Below are positions 19,748-31,937 of a DNA stretch of 64,000 nt, piece after piece. The DNA lies in NCBI GenBank assembly GCA_965240325.2, contig OZ251232.1:2349346-2413345 (forward strand), in the 5' to 3' direction. Each line of letters begins with the position of its first letter. The stretch's first letter is position 1. Source of the stretch: Rebecca billardiae RCC1528. Its lineage: Eukaryota > Haptophyta. The notes beneath the pieces are model-generated. The model saw nothing but the letters and a program-made list of their open reading frames with translations, had not been told where the DNA came from and did not search any database. The position numbers and the translations under genes are program-made.

Positions 19748-19955
19748 TCAGCCCTCCGCGGCCCAGCCCCTTGGCACGACTGAGGGCGGCAGCTGCCACT
19801 CAGCCGCCCCGAACACGGGGCTCACGATCAGCGCGCCGCCCTCGCCGCCCGCCGCGCGCGGCGGCGCCGCGCCGGGCGGCAGCCGGCAGCGCGCGCCCGC
19901 CCAGCGCGCGAGCCACTCCGGCCGGACCTCGAGCACGCCGCGCATGTACCGCCGC

Positions 19956-19992
<37 letters not shown>

Positions 19993-22900
19993 CGGCCGCC
20001 GGCGCGAGCAGCTCCACGTAGGCCACGTACTGCGGGCGGGGGCGGCGGCGCGCGAGGCGCTCGCGAGGGTGCAGCCACTGCAGGGCGGGCGCGCCGCCGC
20101 CGTGCGCACGCTCGGTTGCGTCGACGTATGCGCCGCGCGCGCGCCGCGGCGGCACGCCCGCCGCCTCGGCGCGCGCGAGCGCGTTGGGCTGCAGCTGCGC
20201 GCGGCGCGCGACGCGGTCGACGAGCCCGGCTGCGACGGCCTCGCACAGCCGCGCCTGCTGCGTCGCGCTCGGCCGGGAGCGGTGGGCGGCGCGCCGCGCG
20301 CCGCCGCCGCCGCCCTCGGCCGCCGCCGCCGCGCCCGGACTCGCCGCGCCGCGCGCCGCCGCCATCGCCGCGCGCGCGCGCGCCGCGTCGGCAGCCAGCG
20401 CCTCGCGCCGCGCGCTGCCGCGCGGCAGGCGCTCGAGCGTGGCGCACAGCTGCGCGGCGAGCGCCGAGCCCTCGGCGAGCACGCCGTGGTGCGCGCGCGC
20501 GCGCGCACAGAAGGTGCGCGTCGCGCGGCCCGCCGCCTCGCGCGCCGCCGTTGGCCCCCGGTGCGCGGCGGCCGCGGCCGCGCTCGCGGCCGCGGCCTCG
20601 AAGCCCAGCAGCAGCTGCAGCCGACACAGCGGCTCGGACTCGGCGGCGGCCCACGGCGGCGGCGCGTCCGCCGCCGCGCCGCCCGCCGCGTCCGCGGCCT
20701 CGTCGTCGCGGTCGTCGTCGGCAGCGTCAGCCCACGGCTCATGCAGCGAGAGCATTGCGACTGCCGGCACCGCCCAGCGCAGCACGCCCAGCTCGTGCGC
20801 CGCGAGGAGCATCCGGCCGAAGCGCGGCGCGAGCGGCAGCTGCGCCAGCAGCGAGCCCTCGGCCGTGACCGCGCCGTCGGCGCGCACGGCCCCGAGTGCG
20901 CGCAGCGCGGCGTCGGACGCGCGCAGCTGCGCTGCGGGCGGCGGCGTCGGGAAAGGGAACGTGGCGGGCGAGGCGACGCCCATCGCGCGCAGCAGGAGCA
21001 CGACGGCGTCGAGCGGCGCGCCGAGCAGCGCGGGCGGGTGCTGCGGCGGGAACGCGTTGCCGAGCGCCGCCGCGCTGTACAGCCGGTAGCAGTGCCCCGG
21101 GCCGACGCGGCCCGCGCGCCCCGCGCGCTGCTGCGCGGACGCCTGCGAAATCCATCGCGTCACAAAGCTGGCCGCGCCCGTCGCACCGCAGTACACGCGC
21201 GCCTTCTCGCGGCCGCCGTCGACCACGTACCGCACGTGCGGAAGCGTGAGCGACGACTCGGCCACGTTCGTCGCGACGATCACGCGCCGCGCGCCCGGCT
21301 CGGCGGGCCGCGCCCACACGCGCGCCTGCTGCTGCGGCGGTAGCAGCGCGTACAACGGAAGAACGTCGAGCGCGCCGCACGCCGGGCCGTCGTCGGCGCC
21401 GTCGTCGTCGTCGTCGTCGTCGTCAGAGTCGGAGTCGGACGGCGCGGGGTCCGAGTCGGACCAGCCCGCGCCCTCCGCGCCCTCCGCGTCCGCATCCGCG
21501 CCGGCCGCCGCCGCGCCCGCCGGGCCGCCGCCGCCGGGGGCTGTGGCGGCGTCGTCGATGCTCGCGGGCACGCGGCCACCCGGCGCGCCGGCTTCGGCGT
21601 CGGCGTCGGCGTCGGCGTCGCCGTCACCGTCCGCGTCGCAGCCGGCGACGAGGCCGAGCGAGCCGCCCTCGCCCTCCGCGCCCGCGCCCGCGCCCGCGCC
21701 CGCGTCCGCGCCGGGCCGCTCGGCGCGCGGCGCCGCGCCCGCCCCCCTTGCGCCCGGCCGCGCGCCGCCGCCGCCCCCGCTCCGCCCGAGCCGCGCGCAC
21801 AGCGCTTGCACCTCGCGCGCCCCCGGCGCAAAGACGAGGATGTCGCCGGGCGGCAATCGCGCGGCGATCTGGCGCACGCGGCGCGCGGCGAGGCGCTCGA
21901 GCTCGGCGTCGGTGAGCGGCGTGCGCTTGGCGTGGTGCAGCGAGACCGCGTGCTGCCGCCCCGGGATCCGAAGCACGCGCGGCGCGCACGGCAACGCGAG
22001 CGCCTCCGCCGCGCCGCGCGGCGCCGCGCCGCCCCGAGCCGCCCGGACCGCCGGAGGCGGCCGGACCGGGAAGAGCCGCGCGTCCGCCGCCAGCTCGTCC
22101 GCGCCGAGCGTCGCCGACATGATGATCAGCTTGAGCGGCGGCAGTCCGGGCGCCGAGTCCGGGAGTCCGGGCGCCGAGTCCGGGTGGCGGCGGAGCATGA
22201 CGGCGCGCGCGAGGAGCGGCAGGAGGAGGTCGAGCGGCGCCGAGCGCTCGTGCGCCTCGTCGAGCACCACCGCGCCGTACGCTCGCAGCAGCAGGTCCGC
22301 GCGCGCCTCGTTCAGCAGAATCCCCTCCGTCATGAATTTAATTCTCGTGGCCGCGCAAATAAAATTGCGCTCGTGCCGGACCTGGTGGCCGACGAGGCGG
22401 CCGGGGGCGGGCTCGCCCATCTCGTGCGCGACGCGCGCGGCGAGCGCCTCCGCCGCCACGCGCCTGGGCTGCGTCACGCCCACGCGCAGCCCGCCCTCGC
22501 AGTACCCCGCCTCGAACAAAAACTGCGGCACCTGCGTCGATTTTCCCGAGCCGGTGTCCGCGCACAGAATTAAAATATCCGACGGCCCTTCGAGCGCGTC
22601 GAGCACCTCGGCCTCCTCGGCGACGACGGGGAGGGCGAGGCGCGCGGAGGCGACCGCGGCGGGGCGGGGCACGGGCACGTGCACCGCCGCGCGCGCGCCG
22701 CCCGCGCCGCGCGCCGCCCGCGCCGCCGCGCGCGCGGCGGGCGCGGGCGCGGGCGCGGCCGCGGCGGCGCGCTTGCGCATCGGCGGCGCGCGCGGCGGCG
22801 GCGGCGGCTCGGCGCGCGGCGCGGCGGCGGCGGGCTCGGGCTCCCCGACGTCGGCGTCCTCCGCCACGCCGCGACGCGCCGGCACGTCGCGCGCCGCATC

Positions 22901-23129
22901 GCCCGGCTCGTCCGCGGCGGCGCGCGGCGCGCGCGGCGCGTCGTCGTCGTCGGCGTCGGCGGCGCCGCCGCCGGGCGCGCGGCGCGCGCGCTTGGGCGGC
23001 CTGGGTGGCGGCGGCGCGTCCGCCTCGCCGCCGAGTGCGGAGAGCGCGCCGCCCCAGCCCGTCGCCTTGGACGCCCAGAACGCGTCGTCGTCCTCCTCGG
23101 CCTCCTCGGCCTCACCGCCACCGCCGCCC

Positions 23130-23169
<40 letters not shown>

Positions 23170-23731
23170 GGCCGCGGGCCGGGCGCGCGGCCGCGCCGCG
23201 CGGCGGCGGCGACGGCGGCGGCCCGTCGTCGAGGTCGGCGTCGTCGTCGTCGTCGTCGTCGGAGGGCGCGCCGCCGTCGCGCACCCGCCCGTCCGACGCC
23301 GCCTGCTCGTCCTCCCGCCGCCGCAGCGCCGCCTCGCCCCGCGCGTCCGGCGCGAGGCCGGCGGCGCGCGCGCGCGCGGCTAAGTCCGCGGCCGCGCGCG
23401 CGCTCACCGTCCGAACGCCGAGCGAGGCGGTGGAGCGGAGGAGGGCGAGGTGCTCGGGCGGGAGCTGCGCGGCGCGGAGCGCCTCGAGCGTCGCGCCGCG
23501 CTGCGCCTCCTTCTCCTTCCGCGCGCGCAGCTGCTCGAGCTTGCGCCGCTGCGCCTTGCTGAGCGCGGGCGGCGCGGCCGCCGCCTGCTCGGCGGCGCGC
23601 GCGCGCTGGCCCTCGGCCCTGCGCAGGCGGAGGGCCTCGCTCGTGAGCAGCTGCGCGTTCGGGTCGGTCACGTCGGGCGCGAGCCCCGCGCCCTCCGCCG
23701 CGCAGCACCGCCGCGCGCGCTTCTTGCCCAT
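19748..23731 (-). CDS. DHX37: DEAH-box RNA helicase, DHX37/Ecm16-type
   Basis: A 1327-aa uninterrupted ORF. The N terminus has the Lys/Arg coiled region of the DHX37/Dhr1 family (LSKAQRRKLEQLRARKEKEA, about residues 58-77). The core carries motif I ADTGSGKST (about 395), TQPRRVAAEA, motif II DEAH (about 490), motif III SAT (about 540), and motif VI QRAGRAGR (about 870), followed by the helicase-associated and OB-fold region. A long acidic insertion rich in Asp/Ser lies between motifs III and V, as in DHX37. Known role: nucleolar helicase that releases U3 snoRNA during small-subunit assembly. Odd features are a poly-Gly run and a 21-bp in-frame duplication near 22140-22180 (PDSAPGL twice). It is divergent from the TPR gene. 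DHX37 is favoured over other DEAH helicases by the N terminus and acidic insert. Confidence 0.88.
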
Positions 23732-23963
23732 GCCGCGTCGGTCGCGCCCGCCCGTGCCGCCGCTGGCTGCGCTCCCCGTCCGCGAGCCGGGCGCCCACGC
23801 GGCGGGACAGTCCGGTGCCGCGCCGGCTTCCGGGCGAGCCCACCCGTGAAAGTCCGGGCGCGGAACAGTCCGGGCCGGCCGGCATCAGCCCCGGATGCAG
23901 CCAGCAGCCGGGAGCGCGGAGGCGACACGACGCGCCAGCGCTGCGCGGACGGCTTGTGGCGCG
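23732..23963. promoter_or_regulatory. Bidirectional promoter region between helicase and TPR genes
   Basis: 232 bp (163 bp if the plus gene starts at ATG 23895) separate the two divergent starts. A GTCCGGGC-type motif occurs more than once (near 23852 and 23866), and CTTCCGGG occurs near 23827. Promoter function is inferred from position. Confidence 0.4.
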
Positions 23964-26641
23964 ATGGGCGCGAGCGGCAAGCTCGCCGCAGTGACGGCGG
24001 CGGCGGCGGTGGCCGCGGCCGCGGCGCTCCTCCTCGCCCGGCGCCGCCGCGTCGCCGCCGACGCCGCCTCGAGCGCCTCGAGCGCGCCGCCGCCCCCGGC
24101 CGCGGCGGCGGCGGCGGCGGCGGCGCCCAAGGCTGGGGGCGCCGAGCCGCGCTCAAACGCGCCGCGGGCGCAGGCGGCCGCGCCGACGGCGCCGGTCGAG
24201 TCGGCGTCGTCGGCGCCGAACGGGGGCGCGCTCGTCGATGCGAACGGCAGCGCCTCGCCCACCGCCGCCGCCAAGCCCGCCAAGAAGGGCGCGGCCAAGG
24301 CGCGCGCAGCGAGGGCGGAGGCGGAGGCGGCGGCGGCGGCGGAGGCGGCGGCGGCGGCGGCGCCGGCGGACGACCAGCCGCCGCCGCTGCCGCCGGCGGT
24401 GGACGAGTTTGTGCAGCACCTGATGCAGCGCTCCGTCCTCACCCAGCCCCTCGAGCTCGCCGAGCTCGCACACCCGCCGGCCAAGGGCGCCGCCGCCGCC
24501 GCCGCCGCCGCCTCCGCCTCCGCGTCCGCCGCCGCCGCCGGCACCGCCGTGGGTTCGACGTCGAAGCCGAAGCGCGAGAAGGGGCGTGTGATGTCGACGT
24601 GGGCGGAGGCGTTCGTGCGCGCGATGCAGCTGCTCGAGCAGAACGCGCCCAAGGCGCACGCCGCGGCCAAGGCGCTGCTCGATCAGGTGCGGTGCGCGGT
24701 GTGTGTGTGTGTGTGTGTGCGTGTGCGTGTGTGTGCGTGTGTGCGTGTGTGTGCGTGTGTGTGTGTGTGTGCGTGTCTGTCTCTCTCTCGCTGTGTTTGT
24801 GTGGTGTGTCTCTCTCTGTGTGTTTCGGGCAGGGTGAGGGTGTATAGGGGTAGGGTCCGGGTGTAGGGTGGTGAGGGCTGCGCGGCCGTCGCGCGCCCGC
24901 CCACCCGCGCTGAGCCGCCGCCGCGCCGCCGCCGCCGCCGCCGCGCCGCGCAGGCGCTCGCGTCGGCGGACAAGCCGGGCTCCGCGCGCGAGGCGAGCGC
25001 GCTCACGTTCCGCGGCCTCGGGTACCTCCACGCCGCCGTCGCCGAGTACCAGCAGGCGTCCATTGCGTACATCCGCGCGCTCGGCCACGCGGAGCGCCTG
25101 ACAAAGGGCGCGGCGGACGCGCCGGCGCGGGCGCGTCTGCTGCAGCTCGGCTGCCACCGCGACCTGGCGGTGCTGCTGCGCGAGCTCGGGCGGCACAACG
25201 ACGCGCACAAGCAGTGGTGCGCCGCGCTCAAAATCCTCGAGGCGCTCGGCGAGGCGGCGTCGCCGCTGCTCGCCGGGCCGGCGCGCGGCACGCCGCCGCC
25301 CGGCGCGCCGCCGCCGCCGTCGCCGCCGCCGCCGAGCCCGCTCACTGCGGCGGCGTGGCAGTTGGGCGAGCTGCGCCTTTCATGTGCCGACTGCCTGGCA
25401 CTGCAGCCGCCCAAGGCGGCGCTCGCGCCCGCCCTCGTGAAGGAGGTGCTCGAGGGCCGCGAGGCCGCGTTCGGCCCGCGCTCCGCCGTCGCGTGCGCGG
25501 GCTACTACGACCTGGCGCGCACGCAGCGCGCGGCGGCCGCGGCCGCCGGCAGCGCGCAGGCGCAGGCGGAGGCGCGCGCGGCCGCGGGCGCGCTGGACGC
25601 GCGGTGGCAGAGCCTGCTCGCCGCGCTGTGCGAGGGCGACGGTCGGCTGTACGCCGAGCAGCTCGGGCTGCTCGGGCAGGTGCGCGCCGCGCGCGCGCCG
25701 CCCCCGTCTGCCGCCGCCCGCGCCGTCCGCGCCGCCGCCCGCGCCGTCCGCGCCGCCCTCACGCGCGCCGCCGCCGCGCGCCGCCGCCGCCCGCCGCCGC
25801 CGCGCCGCCGCCCGCCGCCGCGCGCCGCCGCGCGCCGCCGCGCGCCGCCGCGCGCCGCCGCCCGCCGCCGCCCGCCGCGCAGGTGGCCTTCATCCACGCG
25901 GAGTACGCCGAGGCGGCGGCGATGTTCGAGCTCGCGGCGATCGCCTTCGCCAAGGACGTGCGCGAGCGCCCGCCGCCCGGCGCGAGCCTGCCGCCGCCGC
26001 CGCCGCCCGGCGCGCCGGCCGCCGCCGACGAATCGCGTCTGCGCGGCGCGTGCGCGCTGCTGGGCGCCGCGGGCCGCGCCGAGTGCGGCGAGACGCTCAC
26101 GCAGTGCGCGCAGGCGCTGGGCGCGCTCGGGCGGTGCGCGGAGGCGGAGGCCGTGCTCGACGCGGTCGAGGCGCTCGTCTCGCGCACGCTCGGCGACGCC
26201 GAGGCGCCCATGTCCGCCGCCCTCGCCGTGCGCGCTGACGTGCGCTCGCGCGCCGCGGCCGCGGCCGCGGCCGACGGCGGCGCGGCGGACGCCGCCGCCG
26301 CCGCCGCCGCCGCCGAGCTGCTCGAGCGCGCGGCGGCGATCAGCGGCGCGCTGCTGGAGTACGCGCAGGAGAACCGGCCGCCGCCCGCGCAGCCGCCGCC
26401 GCCCGCCGCCGGCACCGCCGCCGCGCGCGGCGGCGGCGGCGGCGGCGGCGCGGACGGCGCGGCGGCGGCGGCGGCGGCGGCGGCGCACGCGGAGGCGGAG
26501 GGCGCGGCGCACGCGCACGCGCGCGTGCTGATGCGCACGGTGGCGCACCTCGAGCGCACGCGCGCGCCGGCGGAGGCGGTGCGCGCGGTGCGCGAGGAGC
26601 TGCACGCGCTCGAGCAGGAGTACGGCTTCCCCGCGCACTGA
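23964..26641 (+). CDS. TPR-repeat protein with N-terminal membrane anchor (two introns)
   Basis: Exons 23964-24686, 24954-25679 and 25883-26641 give 735 aa. Both introns are GT-AG: intron 1 is 267 bp with in-frame stops; intron 2 is 203 bp and shifts frame, so splicing is required. ATG 23895 is an in-frame alternative; ATG 23964 places the hydrophobic run AVTAAAAVAAAAALLLA at the N terminus. Exon 2 holds helical pairs of TPR type (FRGLGYLHAAVAEYQQASIA; CHRDLAVLLRELGRHNDA), and exon 3 continues with AYAEAAAMFELA-like and GETLTQCAQALGALGRCAEA helices, recalling kinesin-light-chain-type TPRs. Likely a scaffold at a membrane, partner unknown. It is divergent from the helicase and followed closely by the next plus-strand gene. 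Confidence 0.72.
24697..24830. repeat. GT-rich microsatellite inside intron 1
   Basis: Imperfect (GT)n/(GC GT)n followed by CT-rich and GGGTAGGG-like sequence within the first intron of the TPR gene. Confidence 0.85.
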
Positions 26642-26928
26642 GCCGCCGCCGCCGCCGCCGCCGCGCGCCCACTACCCGCGCGCTCGGGGCAGCAGCGCAG
26701 CGCGCGCCCAAGCTTTGGCCCTTGGGCCGCAGCGGCCGCGTGAGGATAAAGAAATCAAATAATGCTGCTGACGATGATGATCGAAAAAAGGCGAGCGAGC
26801 GGCGGTGAGAACGAATAATGAAGAATCAAATTCGTCGCCCGCGCCAACCGTCGTCGTCGGGCGGTCGCGCACGGCTTTGCCTCGCGGCTTTGACCAACGG
26901 ACGACGACAGCGACGCCCCGAGAGCAGC

Positions 26929-28771
26929 ATGGCCGGCGCGGACGACGACGCGGCCGTGCGCGACGCGCTGCGCAGCTTCGAGCACCTGCACGCCGCCGAC
27001 CAGGTCGCCATGCTCGAGCAGCTCGCCGCCGGCACGCGCGCGCCCGACGGCGCCGCGCACGCGCGCGAGCTCTCGCGCGCGCTGTGCGCGCTCCCGCGCG
27101 CGCTGTGCGCGGAGCCGGCGGCGCTGCGCGCGCGCGGGCTGCGCGTGGCGGCGGGCGTCGCGTCGCGCCTCCTCGCCCACGCCGACGCCGCCGACGCCGC
27201 CGCGCCGCCCGTCGACGCGTGCGACGCGCTGTGGCGCGCGTGCGCGGCCGACGGCGGCGCGCCGCCCGCCGCGCCCGAGCTCGCGGCGCTGGCCGAGCGC
27301 GCGGGCGGCGTGCTCGGCGCGTCGGCGGCGCACGCGCACGTGGGCGTCGCCGCCGTCGCGCTCGCGCTCGAGGCCGCCGCCGCCGCCGCCGACGCGCCCA
27401 GCGCGCGCGCGCTCGCCGGCGGCGCGCTCGCCGGCCTCCGCAGCCTGTGGCCGGCGGTGGCGGCGGCGCTCGACGCGGCGGCGGCGTGCGGCGGCGGCGG
27501 CGAGGAGGGCGCGGTGCCGCTCGGCCGGCTGCGCGCCGCGCTGCTCCGCGCGGGCTGCGCGCACGCCGTGGGCAGCCTGCGCGAGCACGAGGGCGCGCTG
27601 TGGCGCGTGAGCGCGAGGCTCGCCCCGCCGCCGCCGCCGCCGCCGCACGCCGCGGCCGCGCCGTCGGCCGCGGCGGCGCCGCCGGGCGCGGCCGCCGCCG
27701 GCTCGCGGCAGGCGGAGGCGCTGGGCGCGCTGGTCCGCGCGCTCGGCGCGCGCGCGGCGGAGGCGACCTCGCTCGCCGCGCGCGCCTCGGCCGACGCCGA
27801 GCGCGCCGCCGTCGCCGCGTTCTATGTGGACGCGCTGCGCGGCGCCGCGGCCGCGAGCGCACGTCTGTGGGGCGTCGGCGCGGCGGCGGCGGCGGGCGCG
27901 CCGCCCGCCGGCGGGTGCGCGCGCGCGCTCGCGGAGGCGGTGGCCGAGGCGACGTGCGCGGTGCTCGGCGCGGTGCACGCGGCGACGGACGACGAGGCCG
28001 CCGCGCCGCCCGCCGCGCTGCGCGCGCTGCGCGCGGGCGCGGAGGGCGCGGCGGCGAGCGCGCTCGCGGGCGCTCCGCCGCCGCCGCCGCCGCCGCCGCA
28101 GCCGCCGGCGGCGGCGGGCGCGGGCGCGGCGTGGTACGGCGGCGTGCTGTGTGACGTGGCGGCGCGCTGGCTGGCGGGCGCGCCGCCGGCGGACGAGCCC
28201 GCCGCGCGCGCGCGCGCGATCGGCGCCGCGCTCGCGTGCGCCGCGCTGTGCGCGCACGCGGCCGCGGACGGCGGCGGCGGCGGCGGCGGCGGGTGCGCCG
28301 CGCTGCGCGAGCTCGCGGCCGCGCGCGCGGCGCCGCTCGCGTTGCGCGCGGCGGCGGCGGCGGGCGGCGCGGCGCGCGTGCGCGCGCGCGCGGCGCTGCG
28401 CGGCGCGCTCGTCGCGCACATGCGCGCGCATGGCGCCGGCCTCGCGCGCGGCGCGGACGCGGCGGGCGCGCGGCGCGCGCTCGCCCAGCTCGCGGCCGCG
28501 CCCGCGCTGCTGCTGCTGCCGCCGCCGGCCGCGCCGGCCGGCGGCGGCGCGCGGCTCGCGCTCGCAGCGTGGGCGGCGGCGGTGTGCGCGCTCTGCGCCG
28601 CGCACCCCGCGCACGCGTCCGAGGCGTGCGTCGCGCTCGTCGAGCTGGCGCGACGGCAGCACCGCGCGGAGGCGGACGCGACCGACGGCGCGCCGCCGCT
28701 CGGCGGCGGCGGCGGCGGCGTGGACGCGGGCGCGGACGGCGTCGACGACGCGGATGCGGACGCGGGCGGCG

Positions 28772-28807
<36 letters not shown>

Positions 28808-29429
28808 CGCGCACCGCGCCCGCGGAGAGCCGGCTCGCTCAGACACTCGGCGCTGCGGTGGGCGCGCTGTTGCTGTGCGCGCGCGCGGAGGCGGAGGCCG
28901 CGCCGCCCGGCTCGGCGCACGCCGCCGCCGGCGGCGCGCTCGAGCGCGCGCTGTGCCGCGCCGCGTTCGGCGCGCCGCTCGCCGCCGCCGCCGCCGCCGC
29001 CGGCGCGCCGGGCGCGCGGCCGTGCGCGGCGGACGTGCTACTGTGCGCGCGCGTCGCGGCGCACGCGCGGCGCGGCGCGGCGGGCGGCGCGGCGCGCGAG
29101 GGCGCGGCCGCGGCCGCGGCCGCCGCGCTGCTGCCCGCCGGCGGCGGCGGCGCGCCCGCCGCGCACGAGGCGCCACCCGCCGAGCGCGCCGCCGCGTGGG
29201 CGCTCGTCGCGCGCGCGCCCGCGCCCGAGCCCGCGCTGGGCGGCGCGCTGGGCGGCGCGCTTTGCGCGGCGCTCGCGCGCGCGCTGCGCGCGCCGGGCTC
29301 GGCGCGCGCGGGCGCGCGCGCCGAGCTGCGCGCGCTCGGCGAGGCGGCGTCCGCGCTCGGCGGCTGCGGCGCGCTGCCGCTGGAGCCCGCGCTGCGCGCG
29401 GCCGCGGCCGCGGCCGCCGCGCTGCGCGC

Positions 29430-29460
<31 letters not shown>

Positions 29461-29901
29461 CGCGCGCGCGCGGCGCTGTGCGCGTGCGCGGCCGGCGTGT
29501 GCGAGGCGGCGGCGCACGCGGCGGCGGCGTCGACGGGCGGCGCGCAGCACGCCGCCGCGTGCGCGCCGCTCGCCGAGCTCCTCGCCGCGCTGCTCGCCCC
29601 GCCGCCCGCGCCGCCGCAGCAGCCGCCGCGCGTCGGCGCGGCCGCGGACGCGCGCGCGCTGCGATCGCTGCTGCTGCTCGCGCAGACGGCCGAGCCCGCG
29701 CTCTTCGGCGCGCTGACGCGCGCGCTGCCGCCGGGCGTGCGCGCGCGGCTGCAGGCCGCGGTGGCGTCGTCGGCCGCGCCGCGCGGCGGCGAGCCGGCGG
29801 GCGCGCGCGCGCCGCTGCGCGCCAACGGCGCGCCCTCACTCCCGGCGGCCGGCGGCGGCGCGGCCGCGACGCTCAAGCGGCCGCGCGCGCACGCGCCGTG
29901 A
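26929..29901 (+). CDS. Hypothetical 990-aa Ala-rich helical protein
   Basis: Start at ATG 26929, preceded by GAGAGCAGC; the frame is open up to ATG 26818, which would add 37 basic residues. Composition is extremely Ala/Arg/Leu-rich and the sequence reads as successive amphipathic helices (RSFEHLHAADQVAMLEQLAA at the N terminus; LLLLAQTAEPALFGALTRAL near the C terminus), suggesting a HEAT/ARM-like solenoid. There are acidic and Gly-rich spacers near residues 590-630 (poly-Asp around 28790), and it ends in a basic tail LKRPRAHAP that could be a nuclear signal. No family is recognised. Evidence for a gene is the 3-kb open frame with locally balanced conserved-looking ends; GC bias alone can hold frames open, so confidence is moderate. 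Confidence 0.5.
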
Positions 29902-30155
29902 CGGCCGCGCGCGCCGCGCCCGACCGGGCGTACGTGCCTGCCGCCGGCGCCGTGCGCGCGGCGCCATCCTCCTCAGGCTCTCGGACCTGACCGTCCGTGG
30001 TGCCGTCCAAGCTCCCGGCACGGGCGGGCGGCCATCGTGCCCGTCCGCCAACTACAAAATCAGCGGGTAGAGTGTCGTTTCACAAGTACAATAGCTACGG
30101 GCCTACTGCTCGCCCCAGAAACGCCCGCCGCGCCCACCAGCGGAGGGAGGGGACG

Positions 30156-31937
30156 ATGTCCGCCGGCTCGCCGGGCGCGCTGCCGGCGCTGCCGCCGGGC
30201 GCGCGGATCGGGCTGCACGCGCCGCGCTGGGCGCAGCGCGAGGAGCTCGACCTCGGGCAGACGACGAGCACGGCGTCCTCGCGCGCCGCGCTCTTCGGCG
30301 CCGCCGCGCCGCCGCGCTCGCTGCCGCCCGTGCTGCGCCGCCACCACCGCGCGCGCGCCGCCGACGGCCGCGCGCCGCCGCCCAAGGCGTCGTCGGGGCC
30401 GTCGGCGTGGGAGGAGGCGGCGCCCGTGTTCGTGCGCATGCAGGAGCGCGGCGCCGCCTTCCCGCCGCCCTCCTCCGCCGACGCCGCGCACGCGGCGGCG
30501 GCGCGCGGCGGCGGCGCGGCGGCGTCGGCGGCGGGCGGCGGCGCGCGCCGCGCCGCGCCGGACGGCCCGCCGAGCGCCGAGCTGCTGCGGCTGATCGCGA
30601 TGCGCGCGGTGGACGAGGCGACGCGCGACCTCGGCCTCGGCGCGTCCGCCCCGCCGGCTGGCGGCGCCGCCGAGGCCATCGCCGAGGCGCGCGCACTGCT
30701 CGAGCCGCCGCCGCCGCCGCAGCCGCCGCCGCCGCAGCCGCAGCCCAGGCGCGCGCGGCCCGCGCCCGCCGCGGCGGCGGGTGGCGGCGGCGGCGGCGGC
30801 GCGCGCGCGCGCGGCGTGGCGGCGCCGCCGAAGCGCGCGCGCGCGCGCCTCCCGCTCTCCGAGCTCGGCGTGCACACCCCCGCCGACGCCGCGCGGCTGC
30901 TCCTCGAAGCGGCGCCTCAGCTCTTCCGCGCGCTGCCGGCGGCGGCGCTCGCCGACTGGCTGCGCGCCGCGCTGTGCGGCGGCGGGCTGGAGGCGTGGGG
31001 GTACGCGCGGTACGCGCGGGTGTACGAGGCGGGCGCGCGCGCGGGCGCGCTGTACGTGTGCGTGCGCGGCCGCGTCGCCGTCGCGTGGGCGGGCGCGACG
31101 GCCGACGGCGGCGCGGGCGGCGCGCGCGCCGACGGCGGCGGCGGCGCCGCCGACGGCGCCGCCGCCGCCGCCGCCGCGGACGCCGACGGCGCGGAGGCGG
31201 CGGAGGAGGTGGCGGCGGGCGGCGCGCGGTGCGTGTTCGGGCACGAGGCGGCGATGGGGACGACCCGGCTCGCCTCCGCCACCGCCCTCGAGCCCGCCGC
31301 CGTCCTCGCCCTCGACGCCGCCTCGCTGCCGCCGCCGCTCGCAGCCGCGTGCGCACTCGAGCTGCGCGCGCGGCTGCTCGCGCGCGTGCCGCTGTTCGCC
31401 GACCTGCCGGCGCGCGTGCGCGCGCTGGTGGGCGGGCGGATGGAGCTGCACGGCGCGCGCGCGGGCGAGCTGCTCGTGCTGCAGGGCGCGCACGCCGACT
31501 GCCTCTACGTCCTCGTACAGGGCTGGTGCCACGTTCTCGTCGCGCTCGACGCCGCGCCCGCGCCGCCCAAAGTGGTCGCGGCCGTGCGCGCGCGCTCGGC
31601 GACGCCCTTCTTCGGCGAGGGCGCGCTCGGCGCGGGCGGCACGCGCGCGGGGTCGGTGGTCGCCGCGACGGAGTGCACGCTCCTCCGCCTGCCCAAGCGC
31701 CACTTCGCCGAGGTCCTCCGCCTCGTCCCCGACCTGCGCGAGCGCTTCGCCAACGCCAAGGCCGCGACGGCGCGCGTGAACGAGCTGCTGCAGGTGCGCG
31801 AGGCCGAGGCGGCGGCGCTGCGGCACGTGGCGGCGATGCGCGCGCGCGAGGCGGTGGGCGCGCGGGGCGAGGCGGGCGACGCCGCCGCCAAGCACGCGCC
31901 GCGCCCCAGGCCGCGCGCCTCGCAGTTCGTCGGCTGA
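30156..31937 (+). CDS. Cyclic-nucleotide-binding-domain protein
   Basis: A 593-aa protein from ATG 30156 (preceded by GGGACG; the open frame extends upstream without support). The N-terminal half is low-complexity Pro/Ala-rich. A degenerate first cNMP-binding fold spans about residues 250-400 (LFRALPAAALADWL, GALYVCVRGRVAVAW, with a long Gly/Ala insertion). The second is clearer: VPLFADLPARVRALV (about 411), LLVLQGAHADCLYVLVQG, then FFGEGALGAGGTRAGSVVA (about 484-502). This last is the phosphate-binding cassette with the expected Gly-Glu and Arg. A coiled, basic tail ends the protein. This two-CNB layout resembles PKA regulatory or cGMP-kinase CNB pairs, but no kinase domain follows. Ligand and partner are unknown. 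Confidence 0.78.
   Translation: MSAGSPGALPALPPGARIGLHAPRWAQREELDLGQTTSTASSRAALFGAAAPPRSLPPVLRRHHRARAADGRAPPPKASSGPSAWEEAAPVFVRMQERGAAFPPPSSADAAHAAAARGGGAAASAAGGGARRAAPDGPPSAELLRLIAMRAVDEATRDLGLGASAPPAGGAAEAIAEARALLEPPPPPQPPPPQPQPRRARPAPAAAAGGGGGGGARARGVAAPPKRARARLPLSELGVHTPADAARLLLEAAPQLFRALPAAALADWLRAALCGGGLEAWGYARYARVYEAGARAGALYVCVRGRVAVAWAGATADGGAGGARADGGGGAADGAAAAAAADADGAEAAEEVAAGGARCVFGHEAAMGTTRLASATALEPAAVLALDAASLPPPLAAACALELRARLLARVPLFADLPARVRALVGGRMELHGARAGELLVLQGAHADCLYVLVQGWCHVLVALDAAPAPPKVVAAVRARSATPFFGEGALGAGGTRAGSVVAATECTLLRLPKRHFAEVLRLVPDLRERFANAKAATARVNELLQVREAEAAALRHVAAMRAREAVGARGEAGDAAAKHAPRPRPRASQFVG

Noticed and set aside
26672-29839. 1055-aa minus-strand ORF opposite the Ala-rich protein
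   Set aside because: Its translation is almost entirely Arg/Ala/Pro, the typical complement of an Ala/Arg/Gly-rich GC gene; the plus strand is favoured.
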